Positions 13,001 through 23,259 of a stretch of DNA of 64,000 nt are shown in pieces. Source of the DNA: Phoenix dactylifera (taxonomy: Eukaryota > Streptophyta > Magnoliopsida > Arecales > Arecaceae); NCBI RefSeq assembly GCF_009389715.1, contig NC_052407.1, positions 5,862,475-5,926,474 on the forward strand, read 5' to 3'. The position numbers and the translations under genes are program-made. Positions within the stretch are counted from its first letter, which is position 1. The number at the start of each line of letters is the position of its first letter. The notes under the pieces were generated by a model, which saw only the letters and a list, made by a program, of their open reading frames with translations, made no database searches and had not been told where the DNA came from.

Positions 13001-14180
13001 CACTACAAGAAAAAGGGGCATTAGCGATGCTTTTTAAGGTCTTTACATTGAACACATAAATCAGAGAATGCAAAGCAAGGACTGAAGCATGTGATAATTT
13101 ATAAGGAGAAAAAATTTACATTGATTTCTACACATCGATCCATACATCGTTTTCCAGCACTGCCAAATTACAATAGCAATCAGAGAAAGGAGAAAATATT
13201 TACAATAGCACTTCATAAAGAGGGAGGGATTGTTTAACAAAATAGAGAGAGAGAGAAGGGAGGATTAACGAAGTGCTCAGACAACTCCTTCTTCGTATCA
13301 TAACCGACGGTGACCGGATGCAGGAAGGAAGGCAGTGGGCTCCAGAGCGATGACCGCGGTGTGGGCACCTCCGACAACATTCTCCCATCAGCATCGTAGT
13401 AAATAACACCAGAGAAATCCAGCGACTATATGTCCTATACATCAATTCCCCATGGCTTCCTGCCAACACAATCAAGAGAAGCACACCCAAGAAAGAAAGA
13501 AAGGAGAAGAAACCCTCAAAGTTGGTGACAGAGCGGGAGTGTTGGACGATGGGGTGGCTGATGGAGTTGATCCTCTCCTCCTTCTCCTTCTCGGAGTTGG
13601 TAACCCTCAGTGGGAGTGCTGGATGATGGAGCTGCTGATGGAGTTGAAATCCTCGGCGCCCTTCACGGTGAGACGGGAAGCCATGGGGATCACCCGTCGT
13701 GGGATCGAAGCCCGGGTCTCCACCTGTTCCTTGAACCAGAACAGCTCTCTAACAATGGAGGCAACGATGTTGGGGCCTGACTGCCGGAGGAGAGACTCCA
13801 TGCACTGTCGCCGCCAGGGGGCGAGAGGGGTTAGGAATTTATTTGGGCGGTGGGGGGGAGAGGGGTAAGAGATTTATTTGGGGGGTGGGGAAGGCTGTGG
13901 AAGGGGCGGGGGAGACACTCTGGTGACGTTTTCTAAAGCATCGTCTCACTTCAGCCCAACGACACTTTTAGAAAGCGTCGTATTGTTTCACTTGGCTTCC
14001 GACACTTATAAGCGTCGTCTAATCCAAAATTTTCTCACGATGCTTATAAGCGTCGTCTAATCTAAAACCTTCCGATGCCATTGAGAAGCGTTGGCAAATT
14101 TTGGCGCAGTGACCAAATCGCCAACGTTTCTTCCTTGCATTGACAGAAAAAGGTCGGCAAAACCCTTTTTTGCTGTAGTG
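13001..14180. mobile_element. Non-autonomous CACTA (CMC/EnSpm) DNA transposon
   Basis: Begins CACTACAAGAAAAAGG and ends in the inverse of CACTACAGCAAAAAAGG, flanked by a 3-bp target duplication GTA (12998-13000 and 14181-14183). The right subterminal part has repeated GCGTCG / 'ataagcgtcgtctaat' motifs, as typical for CACTA elements. Length is 1,180 bp with no transposase. It lies inside the LTR of the gypsy fossil. The GC-rich middle (about 13260-13850) looks like captured host gene sequence on the minus strand. Confidence 0.93.
13261..13801 (-). pseudogene. Possible host gene fragments captured by the CACTA element
   Basis: Two segments read like plant coding sequence on the minus strand. 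One (13801 to 13607) opens with ATG: MESLLRQSGPNIVASIVREL..., 64 codons. The other (about 13450 to 13261) follows a splice-acceptor-like 'tgttggcag' and reads SGVIYYDADGRMLSEVPTPR and SFLHPVTVGYDTKKELSEHF, with stops just upstream in that frame. I do not recognise the donor gene. GC content is much higher than that of the surrounding LTR. Alternative: ordinary filler sequence that is open by chance. Confidence 0.45.
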
Positions 14181-15589
14181 GTATAGCTACATCTATGAAT
14201 TCTTGCAACTACGCTTCAAACTCCATTTTCTTTTACTCTTCCCCGCTCCTAGCAATCTTACTTATTTGAAATAAAAACAAGAAGAGGCATATAAGCTTTG
14301 CGGCTCAGTAAGTAACCATGCACCATCTTACCGGATCAGGCATGAGTTTTTTCATGTTAATGTATCATTTAAGAAAAATAACAGATATTCCAAAATAAGC
14401 ATTTCATAACACATATTTTAAAAACATGTCATGAAGCAAATCATGCATTTATAAGTCATTTAATTTCTACAAATATTGTTTTAAGTTTATTTTGCAAATA
14501 AATGCATAACTCTTTTTTTTCTGGCATTTAGCCATATCACAGTTTAAAACCTTGCTCATAGTTTTACGTGCTGCTATGGTCACTATAATCCCGTGATAGA
14601 CCTCGTCTTTATAATCGACAAGATTCATAATTCATATTCGTTACCAACTTTAACCCGTTGGTAGAAGGCTATTTTCGTTGGATGCTAGCTCGAGGATGTC
14701 GATTGGCCTCTATTTTTAGAGTCGATCATAGCTATATGAGAGCTCTTAAAATATTTCGTAATTTTTCATAAATCATACCTTAATAAGTAGGTTAAAAATG
14801 CTAAATGGCATATTAAAAGTTTAACATGCATAATTATGCGAAATATGCAATTTTTACTGAAGTATTTTAATCATATCACATATATCATTTCATGCAATTT
14901 TTCATAAATCATATGGAAATCATTTGCAACAAGAATTCTGTAAAGATGCTATTTGGCCAAAACAAGGATCTTTGTCAAATGCATGCTTGATCCTACATTT
15001 TAAGAAAGGATCCATCATGTCAAATATAATTTATAATTTTTCTACACTAAAAATTATTCAATAATTTTTAAAACTAATAAGGTTTGTGCCAGAGTCACTT
15101 ACCTCTATTCGTCCAAAGATTCCTAAGTTCTCTTGGGCAACTCAACTATACCTATCAAAGCCATATAAAATTAATTACTTACTATTCATTTTATATAAAA
15201 TAAATTATGTGGAAACGAGGATGGAAAAGCTCTGAGATGCAATCGATTGGAGAAGTTGGTGGTGGATTCATAGATAAGGAAGAGATCTTACTCCCGAGAG
15301 CAAGGACCTCCCTATTCTTTGTGCTCGTGGAGTGGGAATTAGTGGCTTCCGATCTCCCCATGGTGAATGAAGGGAGGCATGGAGTGAGAATTAGTGACTT
15401 CCGCTCTTCTCATGGTGAATAAAGGGAGGCATGGAGTGAGAAATTAGTGGTTCCCGCTCTCCCTATGGTGAGGGAAGGCGAGGTAGTCAACTAACAGAGT
15501 TAATCACATTTCCGTATCCTTCTCGAACTCCTCTGGAGCGAAGTATAGCCCACCCTTTTGATGAGAAATTATTATTATTATTATTATTT

Positions 15590-15957
15590 TGATTTTATTT
15601 TTGAGAAGGGAGTTCTGAAGGCCGACCCACTCTCCCCACGTGGGCTCCCCTCCCTCTCCCTATTAAGCAGCGGACCACCACTTCCCTCAATCCCTCTCCC
15701 TCGACTGAGAGCGAGACCAGCGTATTGGAATTTTTTTTAAAACAAAAACAAGTGAAGGCTAGTTTATAGTCCCACATCGAGCAATAACACACGTCTTGAT
15801 TGATTTAGTAGGCTGGCCCACACGGGAGGAGAGGACTTCGCCGAGCGATACCATTCTCCCCGAGAAGTCCCGTGTGCAGCCAATCTCATGAGGCTATCCT
15901 TGTGATCAAAATCGTCAACGCTAAGTACATATATCACAAAGTTTCTATAAATCTACC
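15590..15957. other. Intergenic; ATT microsatellite
   Basis: A short (ATT)n run at about 15569-15588 precedes GC-rich sequence with no gene. A GTCCCACATCG string (about 15770) matches the plant snRNA upstream element, but no snRNA follows. Confidence 0.5.
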
Positions 15958-16394
15958 ATCATGTCCTACAGTTTCCGACCGGCGTACTCTTAATGGCAGT
16001 GGCAAGCGATATTTCAGATTTTATGAAGGACCAAGTCACTCGAACCCCATGAACCAAACTTACACAGCTAAATGCCTTCATTAGATACACGAACCAAACC
16101 CCTATAAAGCTCTATCTGTAGCTAATTATAATTTACGATTGATTATATTTTCACTTGGCTTTTTGTCCCATTCTTTTTTGTTCACGGGTGCAGGAAGCCC
16201 TCTGTGTAATTCGTATGACAGCAGGGAACCAAGAGAACGAGATAGATCAGGCCAGCACTTCGGATGCGGAAAACCAACTGCTTCCAAATTATCCAAATTT
16301 TCCTGACATCCTTATGAGATTAAGCGCTGATTTGGGTGTGGACTACGAGTTGCCTCCTCTTGAATTCAAAGACATGGATTGGCCTCCTTTTTGA
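15958..16394 (+). pseudogene. Possible NAC-gene 3' exons (remnant or gene tail)
   Basis: The second part (after the acceptor 'gggtgcag' at about 16193) is an open frame to TGA at 16394: it reads EALCVIRMTAG, then an acidic Ser/Asn-rich stretch, and ends LGVDYELPPLEFKDMDWPPF. EALCVIR could be a worn version of the EWVLCRI end of the NAC domain. The part at 15958-16084 reads RRTLNGSGKRYFRFYEGPSH, loosely like NAC subdomain D, then a stop. So a NAC-like tail is plausible, not proven. No upstream exon is present on this strand nearby; a NAC-like exon 1 lies on the opposite strand at 21.5-21.7 kb. Confidence 0.35.
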
Positions 16395-17148
16395 TACAAA
16401 GGGTCTTTACAGATGACCTAGTCACCTAGATGTCTCATATCGGATTGCATTTATATTCTGCTTTACATTTTAATTTTGTGCCCTGGTAGTCTGGTATGTA
16501 CAAGATTACTTTATCAGTAAGAACGTGAGTTTTCCAAAAATAAGTTTGCTTTCTATTCCATGTTGGGTATTATATGTACTTCTTCTCTCCGTCTGCCCAA
16601 TCCTCTGCTACTAATGAAGGATGGATATAAATATTGGCCATTCGCTTAAATACCACAAGATTTTGCCAGCCTTCATGGTGGACAATTAGCTGACATGTTA
16701 AAGCTACAAACTAGCTAATAACATGAAACTCTACCTTTTTGATCCAGAATTCATGGCTTTGTCGTGTAGTGGGTGATCATTATTCACTAGAATCACAATT
16801 ATGCAGCAATTGTAACAACAATGATACAGCCAGTCAGGAATCACCCATTCAAGGCTTTTTGGTGTAGTGGGTGAAAGCACTTGTTTTTTCGGTAGAGTTC
16901 CTATGCACTTGTTTAAGGGCTTAGTTTTGCAAGATGTTTGCAGGTCGAGGAGATTTTTGGAAAAGGTGTTAGGCCATTCAGAATCAATGGATTAACGTTC
17001 TCATATTGATCTCTAAGAGATCATAAGCAATACAGAGCATCTTGGGGCAAAAAGCTAGTCTGGATGTACCTTTGGGATAAATACTCAATTCCTTGTTTGG
17101 TTAAGTACAACAATAGAAATAGCTATAGGTTGTACTTGTTACGCCCCG
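16395..17148. other. Probable 3' UTR and intergenic DNA
   Basis: AT-rich, no gene seen. Confidence 0.4.
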
Positions 17149-17460
17149 ATCCGGCTCGTGACACGGCCATCCTATTGCAAGCCTTTGCCCACAATAATAC
17201 GAGGCCACATTAGCAATTTATACAAAATGTCATTTCATTCATAGAATGTTTTCAATACGAGCTCTACAAATTTGAACATTTTGAAATTACAATTTTTCCT
17301 AACCCATGAAGTACATCGAGCTCCCTGCTCCTAGCAATCTTATTTATCTGTAAGAAAATAAATTGAGTGATGTGAGCTATGCGGCTCTGTAAGTAACTAT
17401 GCACAATCATACCGGATCAAACATAATGTTCCCCATGCCATAATTTGTAGCATCAGCTAT
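17149..17460 (+). mobile_element. LTR fragment, same gypsy family as 12.8-15.5 kb
   Basis: Starts TGTTACGCCCCGATCCGGCT and shares 'gtgacacgg', 'tttgcccacaataa', 'gctcctagcaatctta' and 'gcggctc(a/t)gtaagtaac' with the LTR at 12.8-14.3 kb. It is a partial LTR, old and broken. Confidence 0.7.
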
Positions 17461-18429
17461 CCTAATGGATATGTGTTACTAATCACAAGTCACCTGGTAA
17501 ATCTTACAAACAGCAATAAACACTAATGCCTCCCTTGGTAACTTCTAAAGCATTGTCATATCTTAGAAATGCTGAAGATATCAACTGTCAAATCTGAGAA
17601 GAAAAGAATCCTCTCATCCACTCCAGACAGCTCCTCCCATTTACTCCAGAGGGCACTGTTTTTTGTATATAACTACCATCAAAATTTCCTTGATTCGAAG
17701 AATAGCTCATTCAGATCAACCACAGCGATGGTGAGAGATTTTAGACATTCATTCGGAATTAATCATGTCTGCTGCAAATGGTTAGAAGAAAGAAACAAAA
17801 CTGTCTCACCATCGAAACATCAAAAAAGAACCGCATTTTATTTCCTCTGCTCCCAAAGCAGCACTTGTGTATGTATATGGTAGTCATTGACTTTTGACAT
17901 ACTAAACTCTTTTTAACAATGATAGGCTCTTCGTGGTCACCTCATGCACTTAGTTTAGTCATCTATCAGACAACCCCCTAAGGAAGATCACATACAGAGA
18001 ACAAAGAATCCTAATTATTCAACTTTTCACAACATTATGGCAATTGGAAGGATCAATACTGGAAAATGCATTCAAATCCTTTTAAATTTAATTCCAAAAC
18101 AATTGCATTCATAACTGATGAGGCAGTGTCCAACATAAATTCTAAATTGCTAAAGAAAACAAAACAAAAAAAAAGTTGTGACATGTTTAACCGTGATTTG
18201 CCCTATGTCGTATTTAATTTCATGTTTAAAACCATAGAGCTTAGGTTTATCTTGATCATTTTGATTCAAATCTCCTTTGGTCATAAGCCAACAAAATATA
18301 CATCTCTTCCACAAGTTCGCCTATTTCCGCAACCTGCTTGGTTGGCCCTCTTTACCTTGTGCCCTGAAGTAGAAAAGAACCAGCTAATAGTGATGCTCTA
18401 ATTTTATATAATCTTTGGGATAATATAGG
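17461..18429. other. Intergenic, no gene recognised
   Basis: Two open frames of about 100 codons (17569-17883, 18066-18401) have no recognisable motif and a codon use like the flanking AT-rich DNA; they are not called as genes. Confidence 0.5.
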
Positions 18430-18868
18430 TGGGAGGACTCGTGCGGGTGTATGTTTAGTCTCACATCGGTTATTCACTGGGTAGATCTTGGGTACTTATA
18501 CAGGATCAAGTAATCCAAATAATACCTTCCGGCTAGCCATTTTGGGTGAGGTCCTAAGTTGTTACAAATGGTATCAGAGCAGACCTGGCCCATAACCTAT
18601 GTGGACTAGGAGACACTGTAGCATAGATCTATTGGGGCTGACCACGGGCCGATCGTGGTGTTTGTGAATAGATTTGAATGGATTTAAACCCTTAGCTTGA
18701 CTAGGACGTCAGGGCTAGAATGGGGGAAGATTGGGAGGACTCGTGCGGGCTTGTGTTTAATCCCACATTGATTATTCGCTGGACAGATCTTGAGTACTTA
18801 TACAGGATCAAGAAACCCGAATAATACCTTCCGGCTAGCCATTTTGGATAAAGTCCTGAGTTGTTACA
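18430..18868. mobile_element. TRIM (terminal-repeat retrotransposon in miniature)
   Basis: Two direct terminal repeats of 137 bp, each TG...CA (18430-18566 and 18732-18868), bracket a 165-bp interior that starts with a PBS for initiator tRNA-Met (TGGTATCAGAGC, 18569-18580) and ends with a purine tract (AGAATGGGGGAAGA, from 18717). It has no coding capacity. Flanks ATAGG / ATGGG look like an imperfect 5-bp target duplication. The two repeats differ at about 18 of 137 positions, so the insertion is old. It looks structurally whole; such elements depend on other retrotransposons. Confidence 0.92.
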
Positions 18869-19301
18869 ATGGGATTTGCCATGCTGCAACAAGAACCCTT
18901 ATAATGCTTGCATTATCTCATCTGCAGAATAAAACATTGATCCTCTCGAGATCATCTATGGGACGAGTTAGAGGATGTGGCCGATGTTAATAGTACGTAT
19001 ATGATCTACGAGGAACTTCGTGAGATAAGATGAGGAGTAAATTGCCCCACTCAGAATGTTCTAAACCGTGATTGCTTCCCTTTCGGTGCCAAGTTGAGAA
19101 ATAGCATTTAAATTAACAATCCTCGCAGAAAATTTTTATCACATATAGGGCAGATACTTGCTGCTTGGTGCAAATTCCAGACCGCAGACCTCATGGAATA
19201 TGGCATTAGAAAGTGACTTTAAATGGAGGAAAAGTATGACATCAACTTTAGGCAATGAAAGCGCACCATGCACTCAGCCGACGGTCAGAAATGTGTGCAA
19301 C
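18869..19301. other. Intergenic, nothing recognised
   Basis: No gene or repeat structure seen. Confidence 0.4.
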
Positions 19302-19304
19302 TTA

Positions 19305-19774
19305 GGGCTCGTTTGGTTCGTGGAAAAAGAAGGGGAGAAAGTGTGGTCAACAAAAAAGTAATGAGATGCCTCTTGTTTGGTTGGAGTTTTCAAAGGAGAG
19401 AGATGAAAAAGTTATATTTCCATGAGAATATGATTTCCACATTTCATGAGAAAGCCTTTTCCATGAGAAACATGGAAAAGTTACTTTTCCATGAGCCAGG
19501 AATCACTTCATTTCTATTTTTTTTCAAAAAGACTCTTCAGCATTAAAGAGGCATTAAAGACCTAATTTTTATTAAGGGTATAATAGGAATTACACGTAAC
19601 TTTTCTAAGAAAGTGGATGGTCAACCAAACATAAGCACTCTGTAAATCTGTCACTTTTCCATGGTCAACCAAATATGCCAAAAGTATTTTTTCAAGCATT
19701 CTCCTCCTAGGAATCTGCTTCCGAGGAATTATATTCATAGAAGGAAAAATGCTTCCTGTGAACCAAACGAGCCC
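19305..19774. mobile_element. Tourist-like MITE (PIF/Harbinger)
   Basis: Terminal inverted repeats begin GGGCTCGTTTGGTTC at both ends, with a TTA target duplication (19302-19304, 19775-19777). It is 470 bp and non-coding, with repeated 'ttttccatgag' motifs inside. TTA plus the GTTTGG-type terminus is diagnostic of Tourist MITEs. Confidence 0.92.
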
Positions 19775-19777
19775 TTA

Positions 19778-20640
19778 AAGGTACCAAAGATTCTATGAGA
19801 GGATTCCTCAAACATTTTTATTAGTTACCGAAAGCCAAGTTCCAAGGCCAATTTGGACCATCCTCAAGTTCCTTAGAAATTATGCCCCGAATTTGGGCTC
19901 TCCAAATGTTGGGCTGAATACATGCTGGACTAAGGATGGACAAACTATCTAGTAACTAGGTTGGATCTTGAGACAACCTTGGGCCGAGCCCGTCGATATG
20001 CATCACTAGAAATGTGTTGATCCCATCCACCTGCAACTCTAGAAGGGATGATAAAAATTTTGACAATCAAGTCTGTATGGGCTACACATAGACTGAGTAT
20101 GTGCCATTGAGCAGATTTAGATCAGTTGATATCACCCATGAATTGGGTTCTCCCTGCATCACTCTTGACATTAGGATTTATTTGGAAACTAGTTAAAAAT
20201 ACCTTTGCTTCCCTCAGAAGAGTTGGTCAGCACATCAAGGTGTTATTTGAAGATTATTGGAATCACCACTTGTCCTAAAAACTTAAGTCGATAGGATGAG
20301 ATAGATTTATTTAAATATTTTAATTTTCTTACGAAGAGCATGATGGGTGGAAAAAGAGGTGAAAAACGCATTCTTAGTTATCAACCAATCCAGAAATCTA
20401 CAGTCAAAAAGAAAAAAAGAACATCGACAAATAAAACAATTGCTAATGCTGCACAGAACCAGGCCACAAGTCTTTAGATAAAGCTAAACATTATCTGTCA
20501 TCACAATAGTCTAAAGGTCACCCGCTTCCCCAGATTAAAAAATTATTCGGAATTCGAGGCTGGTGGAAAGTTGGAATTCTTTTTCTACAGAATGAAAAAT
20601 TGAAAGAAATTTATTAGAGAGAGACAGAGAGATGGGTAAG
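19778..20640. other. Intergenic; fragment of the R repeat
   Basis: About 20263-20340 resembles part of the R repeat seen at 22.4 and 27.9 kb ('acttgtcctaaaa(a/g)cttaag', 'agatttattta'). Otherwise nothing recognised. Confidence 0.4.
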
Positions 20641-21165
20641 GGGTGGGGGCGGCGGTATCCGGACCCCATCGATCGCTCGGAGCTCCAAGGGAGCGAGCTC
20701 GCCGAGCTTCCAGGGGATTAATTTACGGGCCGGGTCGCGGCCTCGGGGGATCGATCAGCGCCGGAATTAGGTTTACGAACTCGGCTTCCTCCTCGGTTCT
20801 CCGTCGGCTGGGTTGCAGCGGTTGGGGTCGTTAGGGTTTTGCTTCGATCCCAAGGATTGGAGGGGGTCGGTGGTTTGGATTGTTTCGGGTGGTCGGATTC
20901 TTGGGTGCTTTGTTCGTTCTTGAAAGACTTCAACTCGGATCGGATCGGATTAGATTCAGGTTTTGTTCTGGGTTTCGTGTGGTTGGTTTGGGATCTGGGT
21001 TTGTATTTCCGAGAGGTATCGAGGTTTTGTTGGTCTGATTGTGTGGTGGCGGTGGTGGTGAGGTGATGACGGTGGTGGATGGGGAGTAGAAAAGTGGGGG
21101 CTGGTTTGGAAGATGTTAAGGAGGCGGCGAGAGGTGTTTGCGATCTCGAGTAAATCGGCCTGACA

Positions 21166-21167
<2 letters not shown>
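20641..21167 (+). other. GC-rich gene-leader-like sequence cut by a LINE insertion
   Basis: Composition and strings such as 'ttagggttttgcttcgatcc' resemble a plant 5' UTR or first intron. An ATG at 21112 opens MLRRRREVFAISSKSA and stops close to the LINE tail that follows at 21168. It may be the start of a gene separated from its body; no product can be named. Confidence 0.3.
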
Positions 21168-21196
<29 letters not shown>

Positions 21197-21480
21197 GTGC
21201 TAATGCGGGTGGATCAGACCTGTCGGGACTGGATACACCCAATAAGATCAAAAAATAGGATACCTCGAAGTGCCAAGGGCAACTCCCCATCGCCAATCCA
21301 CAAGGTGCCTCCGGAGTGACAAGCTACATATGCAGCTACCCAATCCGCAGCATCATTACCTTCACGGTAAATATGCTTGGCCTGAAAGGCCCATCCATCC
21401 CTGTTTGTAGTAGCAATCTATGTACCAATATAATCTCCCCTGACAACCATCCTTCCTAATATCTATGAAAGCCACATCAA
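21168..21480 (-). pseudogene. 5'-truncated LINE tail (RNase H C-terminus)
   Basis: On the minus strand: RNase H-like end FQAKHIYREGNDAADWVAAY, then a short 3' region and a 29-base poly(A) (poly-T at 21168-21196 on plus). It is the same LINE class as at 9 kb but a different copy. The long uninterrupted A tail suggests a fairly recent insertion. Confidence 0.8.
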
Positions 21481-21693
21481 ACAAGGATAAAGGGATTGTG
21501 AATCAAACGAATATGGGTGAACGCGAGATTTGAGTGGATTACCTGGAGGTCGATCAATCCGAAAACACCTGAGGTCTTCTTCTATGAGGAATTCCCCGGG
21601 AGAAGGCAGACTATTAGCACGACAAAAGAGGCAGACCAGTATCTCTTGATCAGTAGGCTTGAAGTGAAAGCCGAGGTGAAGGCGGCTCTCCAT
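21463..21693 (-). pseudogene. NAC-domain exon 1 fragment
   Basis: A minus-strand frame from ATG reads MESRLHLGFHFKPTDQEILV then CLFCRANSLPSPGEFLIEEDL. LxxGFxFxPTDxE is the signature of NAC subdomain A, and the ...P.EFL.EEDL part fits the following β-strand region. The frame then runs into unrelated sequence beside the LINE. The leader upstream (21691-21782) recurs at 11301-11389. NAC proteins are plant transcription factors, but only the first third of the domain is here, so this is a broken fragment. Confidence 0.6.
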
Positions 21694-21935
21694 CTTTGCC
21701 TTCTTTTCTGCAAATTCTGGAGCTCTTGATGGACAGAAGGCGAGGAGGAGGAAGGTAAGGCTTTGATGCGATACCAGTGGGAAAGAGAGAAGAGAGAGAG
21801 AGAGAGAACAAAGAATCTTTCTCTAAGTAAGTAAGAGAAGGAGAGAGATGATCTACGGGTGGGGTCTGGGTCAGGGAACCGCGAGCAGTGGCCGATCCCA
21901 ACAGGCAGCCTGCGGCAAAAATCACCCACAAAAGC

Positions 21936-22140
21936 CACTGAGGTGGTAGCACGGTGGAAACGGAGCTTTAATTTCACCGCAGTGGCCCAGGTTCGAAACG
22001 CACGGACGTCGATTTAATGTGAAGACCGGATGCTCCCCGTCTGGCTCATCCGATGGAGTCGCTATCTGGTCTGCCGGTATCGAGATGGCATTGGGGTGAC
22101 GTACTCACACATAGGTGTTGAGCCTATGAGTCGGGGAGAG
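21936..22140 (+). mobile_element. SINE fragment, related to the one at 22.8-23.3 kb
   Basis: Shares the B box GGTTCGAAAC (about 21990) and the following 'cggacgtcgatt(t/a)aatgtg' and 'gtgacgtactcacac' blocks with the full SINE. The A-box region is worn ('gtggtagcacggtgg'), and no A tail is seen, so it is degraded or 3'-truncated. Confidence 0.65.
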
Positions 22141-22237
22141 TACGCGGAAACTTGCGGCCTGCATAGAATATTTTTTGGTGGAAGAGGGGCCCAGTGAGGC
22201 TGCTACGCGGGTGAGGTTCGCCACTCCCCCTCCCCTC

Positions 22238-22575
22238 CAAAATGCTCACCTGAAGCCACAGGAGGACGGGTGGGATGGAAGGAAGGGGGATAAAATCCTT
22301 TCCAAATAATAGTGTAAATTGATAAAAACAAAGGCCTCGAGCCGGCATCTGCCTCGCCTCTCTTGGCCACGGACCATGGACGGAGGAGCGAAGCAACAAA
22401 GGTTCGTGTTGAAATCACAACTTGTCCTAAAAGCTTAAGCTAATAGGATGAAGTAGATTTATTTATATATTTATATTTTTTATATTGAAATTATCATTTG
22501 TTCCAAAAGCTTAAGCTAATGAGATAAATTTATTTATATATGTATATTTTGTTACGGTTCGGAAAGCCCGCTGAT
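22238..22575. repeat. R repeat, copy 1 (left flank of segment copy 2)
   Basis: Direct repeat of 27774-28121. It contains 'gcctcgagccggcatctgcc' and two copies of 'aaaagcttaagctaat', and stops exactly where segment copy 2 begins. Confidence 0.85.
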
Positions 22576-22847
22576 TAGAAGAAAGAATTTGTGAAGAGTT
22601 GTATATCCGGATTGGGTTCGGACAGATTTTACCGTTACATATACCCACATCGGATCCGCTGCAAATCAAATAAAACCTGCCCTATTAGAGTTGGGTCATG
22701 TTGGGGACCAATGGGCGGAGTCCATTGCGAACCAATTTTAGTGATGGAATTGGGCCAGCCCAAGAGCCTAATTCTACATTGCTTGGGTACAGGTCAGCAT
22801 GGTCTGGCCCATTTTCATCCCCGTTCATTTTTAGGGTTTAAGTTGGA

Positions 22848-23259
22848 TTTTTTTTTTTTTTTTTTTTTGCTGAAAAAGAAGGAGGTAGGGGGGAGGGACA
22901 AGCCCACCCCGCGTAGCAACCCCAACCGGGCCCCGCCCCCGCCAGGACTATGTTCGATTCGGGCAGAATGGCCGTTTGGTATAGGCCCAGCGCACCAGAC
23001 CCCAGCCATATATTACTCATACCCTCCCCACCCGTGACCCCGGCTCGGTTACCCCTCTGGGCTCCGGCTCGAGAACCACGTGTGAGTACGTCACACCTGG
23101 CACCACCAAGGCTACCAGCCGACCAGTAGCACTTCTAGACCCCGTGTCCAGGCTAGGGGCATCCGGTCCCCACATTTAATCGACGTCCGCGCGTTTCGAA
23201 CCTGGAACCACTTGGTTAGAAGCCGAGCTCCGTTCCAACTGAGCTACCGCCTTGGCGGC
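22848..23259 (-). mobile_element. tRNA-derived SINE
   Basis: Minus strand: tRNA-like head with A box TAGCTCAGTTGG (plus 23235-23246) and B box GGTTCGAAAC about 35 bp later, a unique body of some 300 bp, and an A tail (poly-T 22848-22868 on plus). A perfect 11-bp target duplication TTTAAGTTGGA flanks it (22837-22847, 23260-23270), and segment copy 1 holds the matching empty site near 7780. It is complete from head to tail. I cannot give a family name. Confidence 0.95.

Larger units (their letters stand above)
11390..15580 (-). mobile_element. Ty3/gypsy-like LTR retrotransposon fossil
   Basis: Read on the minus strand: an LTR occupies about 12767-15560 (interrupted by a CACTA element), then a primer-binding-site-like TGGTATCGGAG (12756-12766), then gag from about 12590 down to 11640. 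Gag shows the Retrotrans_gag signature (FWWIAIKAANE; a YANKFNELGQFY string) and a zinc-knuckle-like CDYCGKFHAGPC. A short stretch at about 11390-11550 resembles the far end of the LTR (shared 'cgaactcctc', 'agtatagc') and may be the other LTR. No pol region is seen. The element is clearly broken and internally shortened. It is old enough to have received and kept another transposon. Confidence 0.75.

Noticed and set aside
15769-15780. GTCCCACATCG, a perfect snRNA upstream element
   Set aside because: No snRNA sequence and no well-placed TATA box follow; likely chance or LTR sequence.
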